Notes under the pieces: generated by a model
The model's database searches: none
Told to the model about the DNA's origin: nothing
The model's input: only the letters and a program-made list of their open reading frames with translations
Part shown: piece after piece, positions 1 to 7,038 of the stretch
Layout of the letters: each line of letters begins with the position of its first letter
Numbering within the stretch: position 1 is the stretch's first letter
Position numbers and translations under genes: made by a program
NCBI GenBank assembly: GCA_039804025.1
Contig: JBDRZP010000022.1
Coordinates: forward strand, 1-33,465
Direction: 5' to 3'
Length of the DNA: 33,465 bases
DNA from: a candidate division WOR-3 bacterium
GTDB lineage: Bacteria; Hydrothermota; Hydrothermia; Hydrothermales; JAJRUZ01

Positions 1-807
1 ATTTAATGCATAATCTAAAACTAAATTCTGATAAATCCTTGTTTTTCCAGATAAACCAAGATTGAATCTAACATTTTCATTTTTGTAATTTATGCTATCT
101 CTTATTCCAGTTTGAGAACTAATCAAATAGGGAATAAAATCATTTCTTTTTTCTTTTGAATAAATTCTTTCAGGAATTATAATTTCTGCAGCATTCATCC
201 AAACAGATGGATTATCCTTTGGGATTGAAGGGAAAAAATAAATTTCAAAAGTTTCTCTTGGTCTTGTTCTTCCTAATACAATCTTCCACTCGTTTTTCTC
301 CTTACTTTCAAACCTTATAGAGGAAAAGGGAATTTTGAATTCACATGACCAGAAAGAATCAGAAATAAATGATTTTACTTCAAAATATGTATCAAAAGAC
401 ATATCTTCTGTTTCAATAGGTGTTGGACCTTTAGTTAAATCAGCCTGAACTCCTAAAGGGTTTGTTATAAAAACATAACCTTCTTTTCTTCCACCATAAG
501 TATTAAGATATATTAAAACCATATCATCCATCCCAATTTCATCTCTTTTTGTTAGAGTTTTCCTTATAGTTTTAATATCATCATAGCATTTAAAGGCAAA
601 GTATATATTCTCATTATCATAACCGATAAATACTTCAGTTTTGAAAGAAGGAATTTTCCCTTCTTCTGGTTGAAATTCAATAAATTCAGTTACTTTTGCT
701 GCATTTTCCCATTCTTTATCAATTACACCATCTATTTTTGGACTTTCTTTGAATCTCTCAAGTGTTATTGTATAAGATGTTATTAAAATTAAAAAGAATA
801 GGTTCAT
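1..807 (-). CDS. DUF5916 / CBM9-like outer-membrane-associated protein, partial
   Basis: The reading frame is open for 269 codons from ATG at 807 to the window edge, so the C-terminal part is missing. An N-terminal hydrophobic stretch (MNLFFLILITSYTI) looks like a signal peptide. Residues about 20-70 carry a CBM9-like pattern: IDGVIDKEWENAA, then FIEFQPEEG, then a T-x-V-x-x-GYD-x-x-NIYFAF block. This is the layout of the family whose C-terminal half is the DUF5916 beta-barrel. The start is supported by AGGAGGTG about 5 nt upstream. The preceding ABC transporter stop lies only 2 nt away, so the gene is probably the last member of the lanthipeptide transcription unit. Whether it has any role with the peptide is unknown; DUF5916 proteins occur widely in FCB bacteria without lanthipeptides. 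Confidence 0.8.
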   Translation of the reverse strand, partial: MNLFFLILITSYTITLERFKESPKIDGVIDKEWENAAKVTEFIEFQPEEGKIPSFKTEVFIGYDNENIYFAFKCYDDIKTIRKTLTKRDEIGMDDMVLIYLNTYGGRKEGYVFITNPLGVQADLTKGPTPIETEDMSFDTYFEVKSFISDSFWSCEFKIPFSSIRFESKEKNEWKIVLGRTRPRETFEIYFFPSIPKDNPSVWMNAAEIIIPERIYSKEKRNDFIPYLISSQTGIRDSINYKNENVRFNLGLSGKTRIYQNLVLDYALN

Positions 808-809
808 AA

Positions 810-2339
810 TTACACCTCCTTTTTATTTTCTTTTAAATCTAAAATCCTGTCAAAAAATTGATGCCATTCATCGCCTTTATGCATTATAACAACAAGAGTT
901 TTATCCCTTGATAAATCTAAAATATGTTTCATTAAAACTTTTGTGCTCTCTTTATCTATATTAGCAAGAGGCTCATCTAAAATATATAAATCTGCTTCCT
1001 TTGAAAAAATAAGAGCAATGGCTAATTTCTGCATATTGCCAATAGATAATTCATGAGGATATTTATCAACAAATTCCATCAATCCAAAATCTTTTAAAAG
1101 TTTCTCCTTAATAGGTAATTCTTTTATCTTTAATAAAGGAAATTCAAAAGGAAGTGTTAAAGAGGAAATTCTTGGGGGTAAAATAACATTTCCACTTTGC
1201 ACTTTAAGTAACCCACTCATTATATTTGCAAGTGTTGTTTTTCCTGAACCATTTGGTCCTTTTATCAATATTTTCTCACCCTTTTTAATTCTTAATGAAA
1301 AATCTTTAAATACAAAATTTTTATCATAAGAAAAACAAACATTTTCTAAAATAACCTCATCTTTTACCTTATAAAATTTCACTTTTTCTTCCTTTTCAAA
1401 TTCATATATCCTGTTTATTATTGTAAGACTTTTGTTTAATTGGGCAAATGGTGCAAAAAATTGAGAAACTGCTGTAACACTCCTCCAGAAGGCAGTTACA
1501 AAGGCTAAATAACCACCAAAAGTCATTTTCCCTTTTAACAAAAATATAGCACCTACTAATAAAGAACAAAAATCACTAATATTCATTATAAGATAAATAC
1601 CCGTATTATAAGTAGTTATAATCTTGAAATTTCTGTAAAGAGCATTTAAATATTTATTGAAGGCAAAAATAGTTGATTCAAGAACTTTTCCGAGAAGATT
1701 TAAAATATTTACTGCTTTATATGAAGAAATATTTTTATTAAGAAAATTAATAAATTCGCTCTCTGTTTCCCTCTCAACTAAAGTTGCAGATTTTATCTTT
1801 TGAGATAATAAATTTGAAAAATATACAATAAATGGAATTAAAATAAACATAATAAGGGTAGCTTGCCAGGAAATATATATAAGAACAGAAGTAAATGCAA
1901 TTACCCTTGTTAAATTGGTGCTTATATTTCTTATAGAGGATATAAAGAGGGGGAAAGCTTCCATTACATCTTTATAAACTCTTCCTATGAAATATCCTTC
2001 ACCTTTTTGTAAAATATTTGCATAATCTTTATTATAAAAGGACATCAATGTTTTTTTAAGAATTTTACTTAAAATTTTATTTTCAAAAGATTTGCCCCAT
2101 AGTTCAACAAAAAAAGAAATTAAATTAATAAATATGCCTAAAAATAAATACGAAGATATTAAAATAAAGAAAATTTTTAAACTTTTTCTGATAACTGCTT
2201 CATCAAAGATTAATTTTGTTAAAATGGGATGAAAGATTGCCTCTATTGCATAGATTAAACAAATGGTAAATATAAAAAGGGAAAATTCTTTATTTAACCC
2301 CTTTAAAAAATAAAAAACTTTTTTTATATTATCTCTCAT
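810..2339 (-). CDS. ABC transporter, fused TM and ATPase domains (probable lanthipeptide exporter)
   Basis: This is a 509-aa half-transporter with about six transmembrane helices in residues 20-300 and an ATPase domain from about 325. Walker A is GPNGSGKTT at 361-369, a degenerate signature LSIGN is at 431-435, Walker B LYILDEP is at 452-457 and the H-loop His is H487. No N-terminal C39 peptidase domain is present, so it is not a leader-cleaving LanT; removal of the leader must be done elsewhere. The start overlaps the LanKC stop in an ATGA arrangement, which implies translational coupling. The ATPase domain is short, about 185 aa, and a clear Q-loop Gln is not obvious. Export of, or immunity to, the modified peptide is inferred from position. 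The family assignment is secure, the substrate is not. Confidence 0.88.
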   Translation of the reverse strand: MRDNIKKVFYFLKGLNKEFSLFIFTICLIYAIEAIFHPILTKLIFDEAVIRKSLKIFFILISSYLFLGIFINLISFFVELWGKSFENKILSKILKKTLMSFYNKDYANILQKGEGYFIGRVYKDVMEAFPLFISSIRNISTNLTRVIAFTSVLIYISWQATLIMFILIPFIVYFSNLLSQKIKSATLVERETESEFINFLNKNISSYKAVNILNLLGKVLESTIFAFNKYLNALYRNFKIITTYNTGIYLIMNISDFCSLLVGAIFLLKGKMTFGGYLAFVTAFWRSVTAVSQFFAPFAQLNKSLTIINRIYEFEKEEKVKFYKVKDEVILENVCFSYDKNFVFKDFSLRIKKGEKILIKGPNGSGKTTLANIMSGLLKVQSGNVILPPRISSLTLPFEFPLLKIKELPIKEKLLKDFGLMEFVDKYPHELSIGNMQKLAIALIFSKEADLYILDEPLANIDKESTKVLMKHILDLSRDKTLVVIMHKGDEWHQFFDRILDLKENKKEV

Positions 2340-4978
2340 GAAATTTGATCTAAAGTAAAATCTGCTTCATCAAGGGTTAAGACTCTATGAATTGTTCGCA
2401 TAACACCAGCAATTCCTGTTGCATAATCACAGGAGATTCTAAAAAGATTATCCCCTGGAACAGCATATCCATCAGGAAAAGAAAGTAAATAAATATCTAT
2501 AAGCCCTGTTAGAGGACGATTCATCATCTCCAAATATTGAACATCATTTGTGAAAATATAAACATCAATTAGAGTGTCAATAAAGCTTGATATTCCGAAT
2601 AAAATTCCTGGAAAAACTGAATATTTTCTACAAATATCCGGAATCAACCTTTTTAATTTATTAAAAAATTTATATCTTAATAATACTTTGATAATTCCTG
2701 CGGTACCGCACTCTATGTAATGTTCTAAAGTTTTATCCCCTATTGCCTCAGGAAAACTTATAACATCTTTTTCTATTTTTCTTCCATTTTTTAAATCAAA
2801 AAAAACTCCCTTTATTCCATACTCAAAATACTTTTTTTCCTTAGTAACCTGATATAATCTTAATAAGAAAAGGGAAACTCCACTCTGTCCATATCCATAT
2901 CCTAAATATACTTTATTTTCATATTCCCAAAAAATGCCCTTTTTATTTATTTTACTTACTTCAATTATTTTATTTCCATAATTTATTGCCCTTTCCAGAA
3001 ACTTTGCCTCTGAAGTAATTAGATAAAAAAATAAATTGGTAAGTCCAATTCCTGCCATTCCATAAAAAAGGGAATGATTTTTAAATTTTAAAGGACTTTT
3101 TTCGGTAAGTTCAATTATCTTTAAAGATTTATCTTCATATCCTAATTCCCAGAGTGCCCAGGCAATTCCTGAAAGTCCTGTAATAAAACCAGGAGGATAG
3201 TCCTTTTCATTTACTCCTTTTAATTTTTTTTCTATCCAATAAAATGCCTTTTTAGGTATATCAAAATTACATTTTTTTAAAGCATATAAAATTCCGGTGG
3301 CACCAAAACCTAAAGAGAGAGAATTAGTGTGATAGAGAAAGGGATCGCTTGGAAATAACCTATCTTCCCTTTCATCCTCTATGTGATTAAGAATAAAATT
3401 TCCGAATCCTTCCACTATTTTTTGTAATCTTTCTTTACTTAATTTTTTTGTGATAAATCCTGCTTTTTTAACAACTTTATTTGAAGAAACCAGAGATTTT
3501 CTTACATATTTGGAAATATAAGGAATTTTATTAACATTTTCATTAACACTATTAATAAGAATATTTATACAATTGTAAATCCTTTTTGACCAGCCTAAAT
3601 CTTTGAGTATCATTTTTAATACATTATCATAAAGATCTTTTCTAAGATCAGAAAATACATTTATAGGAAAAAGAAAATAAAACATAAGTGCACCCATACT
3701 GTAAAAATCAGCATTAAAAGAAAAGAAATTTCTATCCACTTTTCTAAAACCAGGGGTAAAAAGTAAAAATGGTTTATCAATTCCTTTTCTTATTGCACCT
3801 TCAAAGTCTATAAATTTAACCTTATAATTTTTTGGATTAACAATTACATTGTAAGGGGAAATATCACCTAAAATTATCCCTTTTGAATGAATAATTTCTA
3901 AAGCATCTAAAAAGTTTAAAAAAACTTTTTTATATATCTTGTAAAATTCTTTACTTTCCCTTGAGTTAAAATTTAATTTTAAAATAGGATGAAATTTTGA
4001 AAAAAATAATTCACGCAAATTTTTTTCACGGATATACTCCATAACTAAAAAAGTATGCTCCCATTCTTGAAATAATTCTATAGGTTTGGGTGCAATATTT
4101 GTATCTTTTAAAATTTTTAATATTTCGTATTCTTTATGCAAAAGGGTTACTGCGTCATTCCCCAAATTATCTTTACAAGTATAAGGTCTTGCCTCTTTTA
4201 TTACTACATATTTATTTGAATTTCTATCTTTAGCTAAATAAACTCCGCCGGTATTGGAAAAATGAAGAGCCTTTTCAATTAAATACTGTCCATTTTTTAA
4301 AGCCAACTCGTTAGGCTCTTTATCTTCTAAAGGAAATGGATCTTTTACCCAAGGAGGAAGATTAAAATATGGGAGTCTCTCGTCTTTTATATATTCTCCA
4401 TTAGGAGACACAATCATATATTCCTTCATTCCCATTATATCTACAAATGTAATTCTTTTAAATCCTCCGTATCTATAATATAAGACTTTGCAATCCTTAT
4501 ATCTTCTATCTGAAAGAATATAAGGTCCTTCTTCTTCTTTAAGTTCGCTATATAGAATTTCTATTATTTCTTTAAATTCATTTTCATTTGGATAAATAGT
4601 AATGAATTTTCCTGAAGCACTTCTTTGCCAATCCTTGAAATTCATCATGGAAAGAATTGTTTTATCCAGAGCAAATTTAAAAGGAATTTTTTTATCTATT
4701 AGAATTTTTGCAACTTTTGCAAGTATTCTTTCTGCATTATTTATGGTAGATGAAATATGAATTTTCCAGCCCTGAGTCATTATTTCTGAATTTAGAGGGA
4801 AAACATGAAACCATAAACCATCTCTTATTATTTTCCAATTTTCTTTTTTATTATTCAGTATTTGCATAATTATGTTTAAAAACTCATTAGAGGGGGAATA
4901 CATATTTTCAAAAGGCTCATAAAATTTGTCTGAAAGTAAAGTATATAAATATTTTATAACATGCCTTTTACTTCTCAT
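2336..4978 (-). CDS. lanKC: Class III lanthipeptide synthetase (lyase-kinase-cyclase)
   Basis: The 880 aa match the usual length of LanKC enzymes. Residues about 40-220 form the phospho-Ser/Thr lyase-like region (WKIHISSTINNAERIL at 71-86, then GPYILSDRRY and YYRYGGF). The kinase domain runs from about 230 to 480, with Lys261 in VVIKEAR, catalytic GDISPYN at 371-377 and metal-binding DFE at 391-393, which is the form typical of LanKC. Residues about 545-870 form a LanC-like toroid with repeated Gly-rich segments (LSLGFGATGILYAL, GLSGIAWAL, FYGMAGIGL, GYGYGQSGVSL, IECGTAGI, DYATGIAGVM). The Cys and Cys-His zinc ligands of class I, II and IV cyclases are absent, which points to class III rather than LanL. 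The gene follows the precursor gene by 71 nt across an attenuator hairpin and has no visible Shine-Dalgarno sequence, so it is probably made at much lower levels than its substrate. Confidence 0.92.
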   Translation of the reverse strand: MRSKRHVIKYLYTLLSDKFYEPFENMYSPSNEFLNIIMQILNNKKENWKIIRDGLWFHVFPLNSEIMTQGWKIHISSTINNAERILAKVAKILIDKKIPFKFALDKTILSMMNFKDWQRSASGKFITIYPNENEFKEIIEILYSELKEEEGPYILSDRRYKDCKVLYYRYGGFKRITFVDIMGMKEYMIVSPNGEYIKDERLPYFNLPPWVKDPFPLEDKEPNELALKNGQYLIEKALHFSNTGGVYLAKDRNSNKYVVIKEARPYTCKDNLGNDAVTLLHKEYEILKILKDTNIAPKPIELFQEWEHTFLVMEYIREKNLRELFFSKFHPILKLNFNSRESKEFYKIYKKVFLNFLDALEIIHSKGIILGDISPYNVIVNPKNYKVKFIDFEGAIRKGIDKPFLLFTPGFRKVDRNFFSFNADFYSMGALMFYFLFPINVFSDLRKDLYDNVLKMILKDLGWSKRIYNCINILINSVNENVNKIPYISKYVRKSLVSSNKVVKKAGFITKKLSKERLQKIVEGFGNFILNHIEDEREDRLFPSDPFLYHTNSLSLGFGATGILYALKKCNFDIPKKAFYWIEKKLKGVNEKDYPPGFITGLSGIAWALWELGYEDKSLKIIELTEKSPLKFKNHSLFYGMAGIGLTNLFFYLITSEAKFLERAINYGNKIIEVSKINKKGIFWEYENKVYLGYGYGQSGVSLFLLRLYQVTKEKKYFEYGIKGVFFDLKNGRKIEKDVISFPEAIGDKTLEHYIECGTAGIIKVLLRYKFFNKLKRLIPDICRKYSVFPGILFGISSFIDTLIDVYIFTNDVQYLEMMNRPLTGLIDIYLLSFPDGYAVPGDNLFRISCDYATGIAGVMRTIHRVLTLDEADFTLDQIS

Positions 4979-5005
4979 AATACATAAATTTTAAAAAAAT
5001 ATTTT

Positions 5006-5030
5006 AAAAGGGGCGAGGCTCCCTCGCCCC
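5006..5030 (-). terminator. Attenuator hairpin between lanA and lanKC
   Basis: A perfect 9-bp G+C-rich stem (GGGGCGAGG / CCTCGCCCC, 5010-5018 with 5022-5030) has a 3-nt loop. Read on the minus strand it is followed by TTTT and then AT-rich DNA. It lies 20 nt after the precursor stop and about 30 nt before lanKC. It is the most G+C-rich structure in the window. Partial termination here would yield a short, abundant precursor mRNA and a rarer read-through transcript for the enzymes, a common arrangement in RiPP clusters. Confidence 0.75.
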
Positions 5031-5049
5031 CACTTATGTTATTGCTCCC

Positions 5050-5157
5050 TTATTCTATCTCATTGCAGCAGTTAGCTATACTGCTAGTGAGACTTACAGG
5101 AGCCTTTGCGCTAGGCATTGCTACTGGTAATTTTTGTAGACTTAGTACTACTGCCAT
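5050..5157 (-). CDS. lanA: Class III lanthipeptide precursor peptide
   Basis: A 35-codon gene runs from ATG at 5157 to TAA at 5050, below usual gene-calling cut-offs. The N-terminal half contains VVLSLQKLP (residues 3-11), which resembles the ILxLQ-type leader motif recognised by class III synthetases. The C-terminal half is a core rich in modifiable residues: Ser22, Thr24, Ser25, Ser26, Cys30 and Cys31. Ser22-x-x-Ser25-x4-Cys30 fits the S-x2-S-x(2-5)-C pattern from which class III enzymes form labionin or lanthionine. The C-terminus after the Cys pair is NEIE. A very strong ribosome site (AAGGAGGTG) sits 5 nt upstream, in contrast to the synthetase. The leader cleavage site cannot be read from the sequence; a cut near Pro15 to Pro20 would leave a core of 15-20 aa. 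The function is inferred from the motif and from lying just ahead of LanKC. Confidence 0.85.
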   Translation of the reverse strand: MAVVLSLQKLPVAMPSAKAPVSLTSSIANCCNEIE

Positions 5158-5161
5158 CTCA

Positions 5162-5171
5162 CACCTCCTTT
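5162..5171 (-). promoter_or_regulatory. Strong Shine-Dalgarno site of lanA
   Basis: Read on the minus strand this is AAAGGAGGTGT, nearly the full anti-16S complement, followed by GAG and the ATG. Most other genes in the window have weak or no such site, so this fixes the start and suggests high translation of the precursor. Confidence 0.85.
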
Positions 5172-5178
5172 CTTTTAC

Positions 5179-5210
5179 CCCTGAGTTGGACTTTAACCAA
5201 TTTCTCAGGG
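5179..5210 (-). other. 5'-leader hairpin upstream of lanA
   Basis: CCCTGAG (5179-5185) pairs with CTCAGGG (5204-5210), and the stem continues as TTGG (5186-5189) with CCAA (5197-5200) across a 3-nt bulge. It ends about 8 nt before the ribosome site. If the AT-rich TATAAT at 5215-5220 is the -10 box, the transcript would begin almost exactly at this hairpin, placing it at the extreme 5' end where such structures often protect mRNA. Confidence 0.6.
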
Positions 5211-5214
5211 TCTT

Positions 5215-5220
5215 ATTATA
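5215..5220 (-). promoter_or_regulatory. Candidate -10 box for lanA
   Basis: The minus strand reads TATAAT within a TATATATAATAAG tract. No good -35 hexamer or TGn extension is visible at the right distance, so the call rests only on the -10 match and on the spacing to the leader hairpin. Confidence 0.35.
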
Positions 5221-5233
5221 TATATAACAATTT

Positions 5234-5253
5234 AAAAAGCCTTTTCGGTTTTT
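5234..5253 (-). terminator. AT-rich terminator after the sigma-like gene
   Basis: On the minus strand AAAAACC-GAAAA-GGcTTTTT forms a short stem with a T tail, just beyond the stop codon at 5267. The adjacent T20 homopolymer on the plus strand (5249-5268) runs into the stop codon. Such a hairpin would separate this gene from lanA. Confidence 0.45.
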
Positions 5254-5266
5254 TTTTTTTTTTTTT

Positions 5267-6265
5267 TTAACGAATCTGGAATTTTTTTATGATTAAAACT
5301 TTCTTATTATTTTTAGGAGAAAGAAAATTAATTTTCCCTTTTAAATAATCCTCTCCATTAAATATAAAAATTCTTTTCTTTGCCATCTGTTTTTTAAAAT
5401 CCCTCAAAGAATTTTTGTTTGAAAAAATTACCAAAAGCTCATCCTCTTTAATATTTACATTCTCCAAATCTTCATATAATAAAATTCTTATAAAACAGAA
5501 TCTGCATTTTAAAAAAATTGAAAAATCCTTTCTCTTATATTCTTTTAAATCACATGAGCTACATTCACATAAATATTTCAAAAAATTTCTTAAAATATCT
5601 AAAAAATCCTTCGCCTTAATTAACCTGTATAAACTCATATATTTTTTCATATATAAAATATTCTTTCGTCTCCAATCTTTATAATAATCTTTATTATCTT
5701 TTCTCCATTTAATAAAATAATCAGGATTTCTCCTTCTCCAATTTTCCCGAAGTTCTTTCACCTTCTCTTTATTCTCATTTAACCACTTCCTCCTTAATTC
5801 ATTTCTACTTCTTTTTAAAGGATTAATTTTACTCCTTATCTCACTCCATATATCCTTCATTTTTTCATAAGAAATATTCAATTTTTCTGAAATTTCTTTT
5901 AAATTAAACCCTTGCCTTATTAAATTTATAATCCATAACTCTTTTTCATTTAATCTTTTGTATAAATTATTTTCAAATCTTCTTAAAAATTCATCACTTC
6001 TTACTTCATTTAAAATCTCAATTTCCTCATAATCTTTTAAAATTAATCTTTTTTCCTTTTTTAAATAATTTAAAAAATGATTTTCCAAGGACTTAAAAAA
6101 ATAATTCCTAAACTCCATTTCATCCCCTTTAAATTTTTCTTTACATTTTTGAAAACATATAAAAGCTTCTCCTAAAAGATCATCTTTATGATGAAAAAAA
6201 TTATATTTTTTACAAAAATTTAAAATTTTAATATTGATTTCTTTTAAATATTCTTCAAAATTCAT
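5267..6265 (-). CDS. Sigma-70-like protein with Trp/Arg-rich repeats and Cys cluster
   Basis: The protein has 332 aa. Residues about 25-72 resemble sigma region 2 (DDLLGEAF, then FRNYFFKSLENHFLNYLKKEKR). Residues 105-147 resemble region 4 with a helix-turn-helix (GFNLKEISEKLNISYEKMKDIW). A basic segment at 155-213 follows with repeated W-R/N-P-x-Y units (WLNENKEK, WRRRNPDYF, WRKDNKDYY, WRRKN), like repeats seen in some phage-related DNA-binding proteins. A Cys cluster follows (C233, C235, C238, then C254, C257), probably a zinc ribbon, and then an uncharacterised C-terminal tail. This is not a housekeeping sigma factor. It is likely a DNA-binding regulator or ECF-like factor. Its position 110 nt upstream of lanA on the same strand makes it a candidate regulator of the lanthipeptide genes, but nothing in the sequence proves this. 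Confidence 0.6.
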   Translation of the reverse strand: MNFEEYLKEINIKILNFCKKYNFFHHKDDLLGEAFICFQKCKEKFKGDEMEFRNYFFKSLENHFLNYLKKEKRLILKDYEEIEILNEVRSDEFLRRFENNLYKRLNEKELWIINLIRQGFNLKEISEKLNISYEKMKDIWSEIRSKINPLKRSRNELRRKWLNENKEKVKELRENWRRRNPDYFIKWRKDNKDYYKDWRRKNILYMKKYMSLYRLIKAKDFLDILRNFLKYLCECSSCDLKEYKRKDFSIFLKCRFCFIRILLYEDLENVNIKEDELLVIFSNKNSLRDFKKQMAKKRIFIFNGEDYLKGKINFLSPKNNKKVLIIKKFQIR

Positions 6266-6455
6266 ATTTAAAGCAAATTATAATAATATTCAAAATAAAT
6301 TATAATATTAATATGTTAATTTTATCAAAAATGCTTGAGAGGTAAGAAAATTTCAAAAAAAATTGGAAAAATTGATAAGATTAATTTAACTATCAGTCTG
6401 AAAGAATTAATTTTAATGAGATCTGAAGTTTGCTTAAAGATTATATTTTTAAGAC

Positions 6456-6484
6456 TTGAAATTTTATTTTTTTTACAGTATAAT
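6456..6484 (+). promoter_or_regulatory. Promoter of the 6548-7755 operon
   Basis: TTGAAA at 6456-6461, a 17-nt spacer and a consensus TATAAT at 6479-6484. It is the best sigma-70 promoter match that I found in the window. The rest of the 6266-6455 gap is AT-rich DNA in which I see no gene. Confidence 0.75.
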
Positions 6485-6489
6485 TTATA

Positions 6490-6507
6490 TTACAAATTAA
6501 TTTGTAA
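6490..6507 (+). promoter_or_regulatory. Perfect 18-bp palindromic operator
   Basis: TTACAAATTAATTTGTAA reads the same on both strands and starts 5 nt after the -10 box, over the expected transcription start. The downstream gene at 6712 encodes a small winged-helix regulator, so it is a likely autoregulatory operator. Confidence 0.65.
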
Positions 6508-6547
6508 ATAAAAGGTTCAAATCCTGTAAAACAAAAATTTTTAAAAA

Positions 6548-6715
6548 ATGGAAAATAAAAAATCACTAAAAAGTGCAGGTCCCATGATATTTTTAGGTTT
6601 TCTTTTTATCGGATTGGGAATAGGCTTTCTTTTCGGAAAAGTTGCTGTAGGTTCTTCTATAGGTATGGGTTTCGGTTTTATACTTTGGGGAATTCTCTAT
6701 TTTCTTAAAAAATGA
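6548..6715 (+). CDS. Small two-helix membrane protein
   Basis: The 55-aa reading frame runs from ATG at 6548 to TGA at 6715. A short Lys-rich N-terminus (MENKKSLKSAG) is followed by two Gly-rich hydrophobic segments (residues about 12-30 and 35-52) and a KK end, as in small membrane proteins that travel with membrane regulators. It is not recognised as a named family. It lies directly behind the promoter and palindrome, and its stop overlaps the next start as ATGA, so the two are co-translated. It is a probable partner or structural unit of the operon. Confidence 0.65.
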   Translation: MENKKSLKSAGPMIFLGFLFIGLGIGFLFGKVAVGSSIGMGFGFILWGILYFLKK

Positions 6716-7005
6716 AATTCAAAGAACTTGACCCAATAATTCATGAAAAAACAAGGCTTTCAATACTCATTTATCTTCTGCAGAATAAAGAAGTAGATTT
6801 TTCAACACTTAAAAAAATTACTGATACTACTGAAGGAAACCTTTCCTCTCATTTGAGGGTGCTTGAAGATAATAAATTAATTGAAGTTAAAAAAACTTTT
6901 GTGGGCAGAAGACCAAAAACTTTTTATAAATTATCTGATTCAGGTAAAAATAAACTTTTAGATTACCTTGATAAACTAAAGAAAATTTTAAAAGAAATAA
7001 AATAG
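6712..7005 (+). CDS. Winged-helix transcriptional regulator
   Basis: A 97-aa single-domain protein of the HTH_34/ArsR-MarR-like type. Residues about 8-75 form the winged helix (IHEKTRLSILIYLLQN, then FSTLKKITDTTEGNLSSHLRVLEDNKLIE, then a wing with GRRPKTFYKLSDSG). It ends in a short coiled helix. This class commonly precedes multi-pass membrane proteins and acts as a local repressor. The palindrome at 6490-6507 is its likely target. No ligand-binding or metal-binding residues are apparent. Confidence 0.85.
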   Translation: MKFKELDPIIHEKTRLSILIYLLQNKEVDFSTLKKITDTTEGNLSSHLRVLEDNKLIEVKKTFVGRRPKTFYKLSDSGKNKLLDYLDKLKKILKEIK

Positions 7006-7038
7006 GGTTCAAATCCCCCTTAAATTTTTATATAAAAT

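Noticed and set aside
5036-5227. A 63-aa plus-strand frame across the lanA region
   Set aside because: It is antisense to the precursor, its leader hairpin and ribosome site, has no ribosome site of its own and shows no recognisable composition.
5415-5684. Antisense frame inside the sigma-like gene
   Set aside because: It is a low-complexity shadow of a gene with sigma and HTH motifs on the other strand.
6514-7017. GGTTCAAATCC sequences resembling tRNA T-arms
   Set aside because: No acceptor, D or anticodon arms are found around either copy, so no tRNA is called. The motif is reported as a repeated signal instead.
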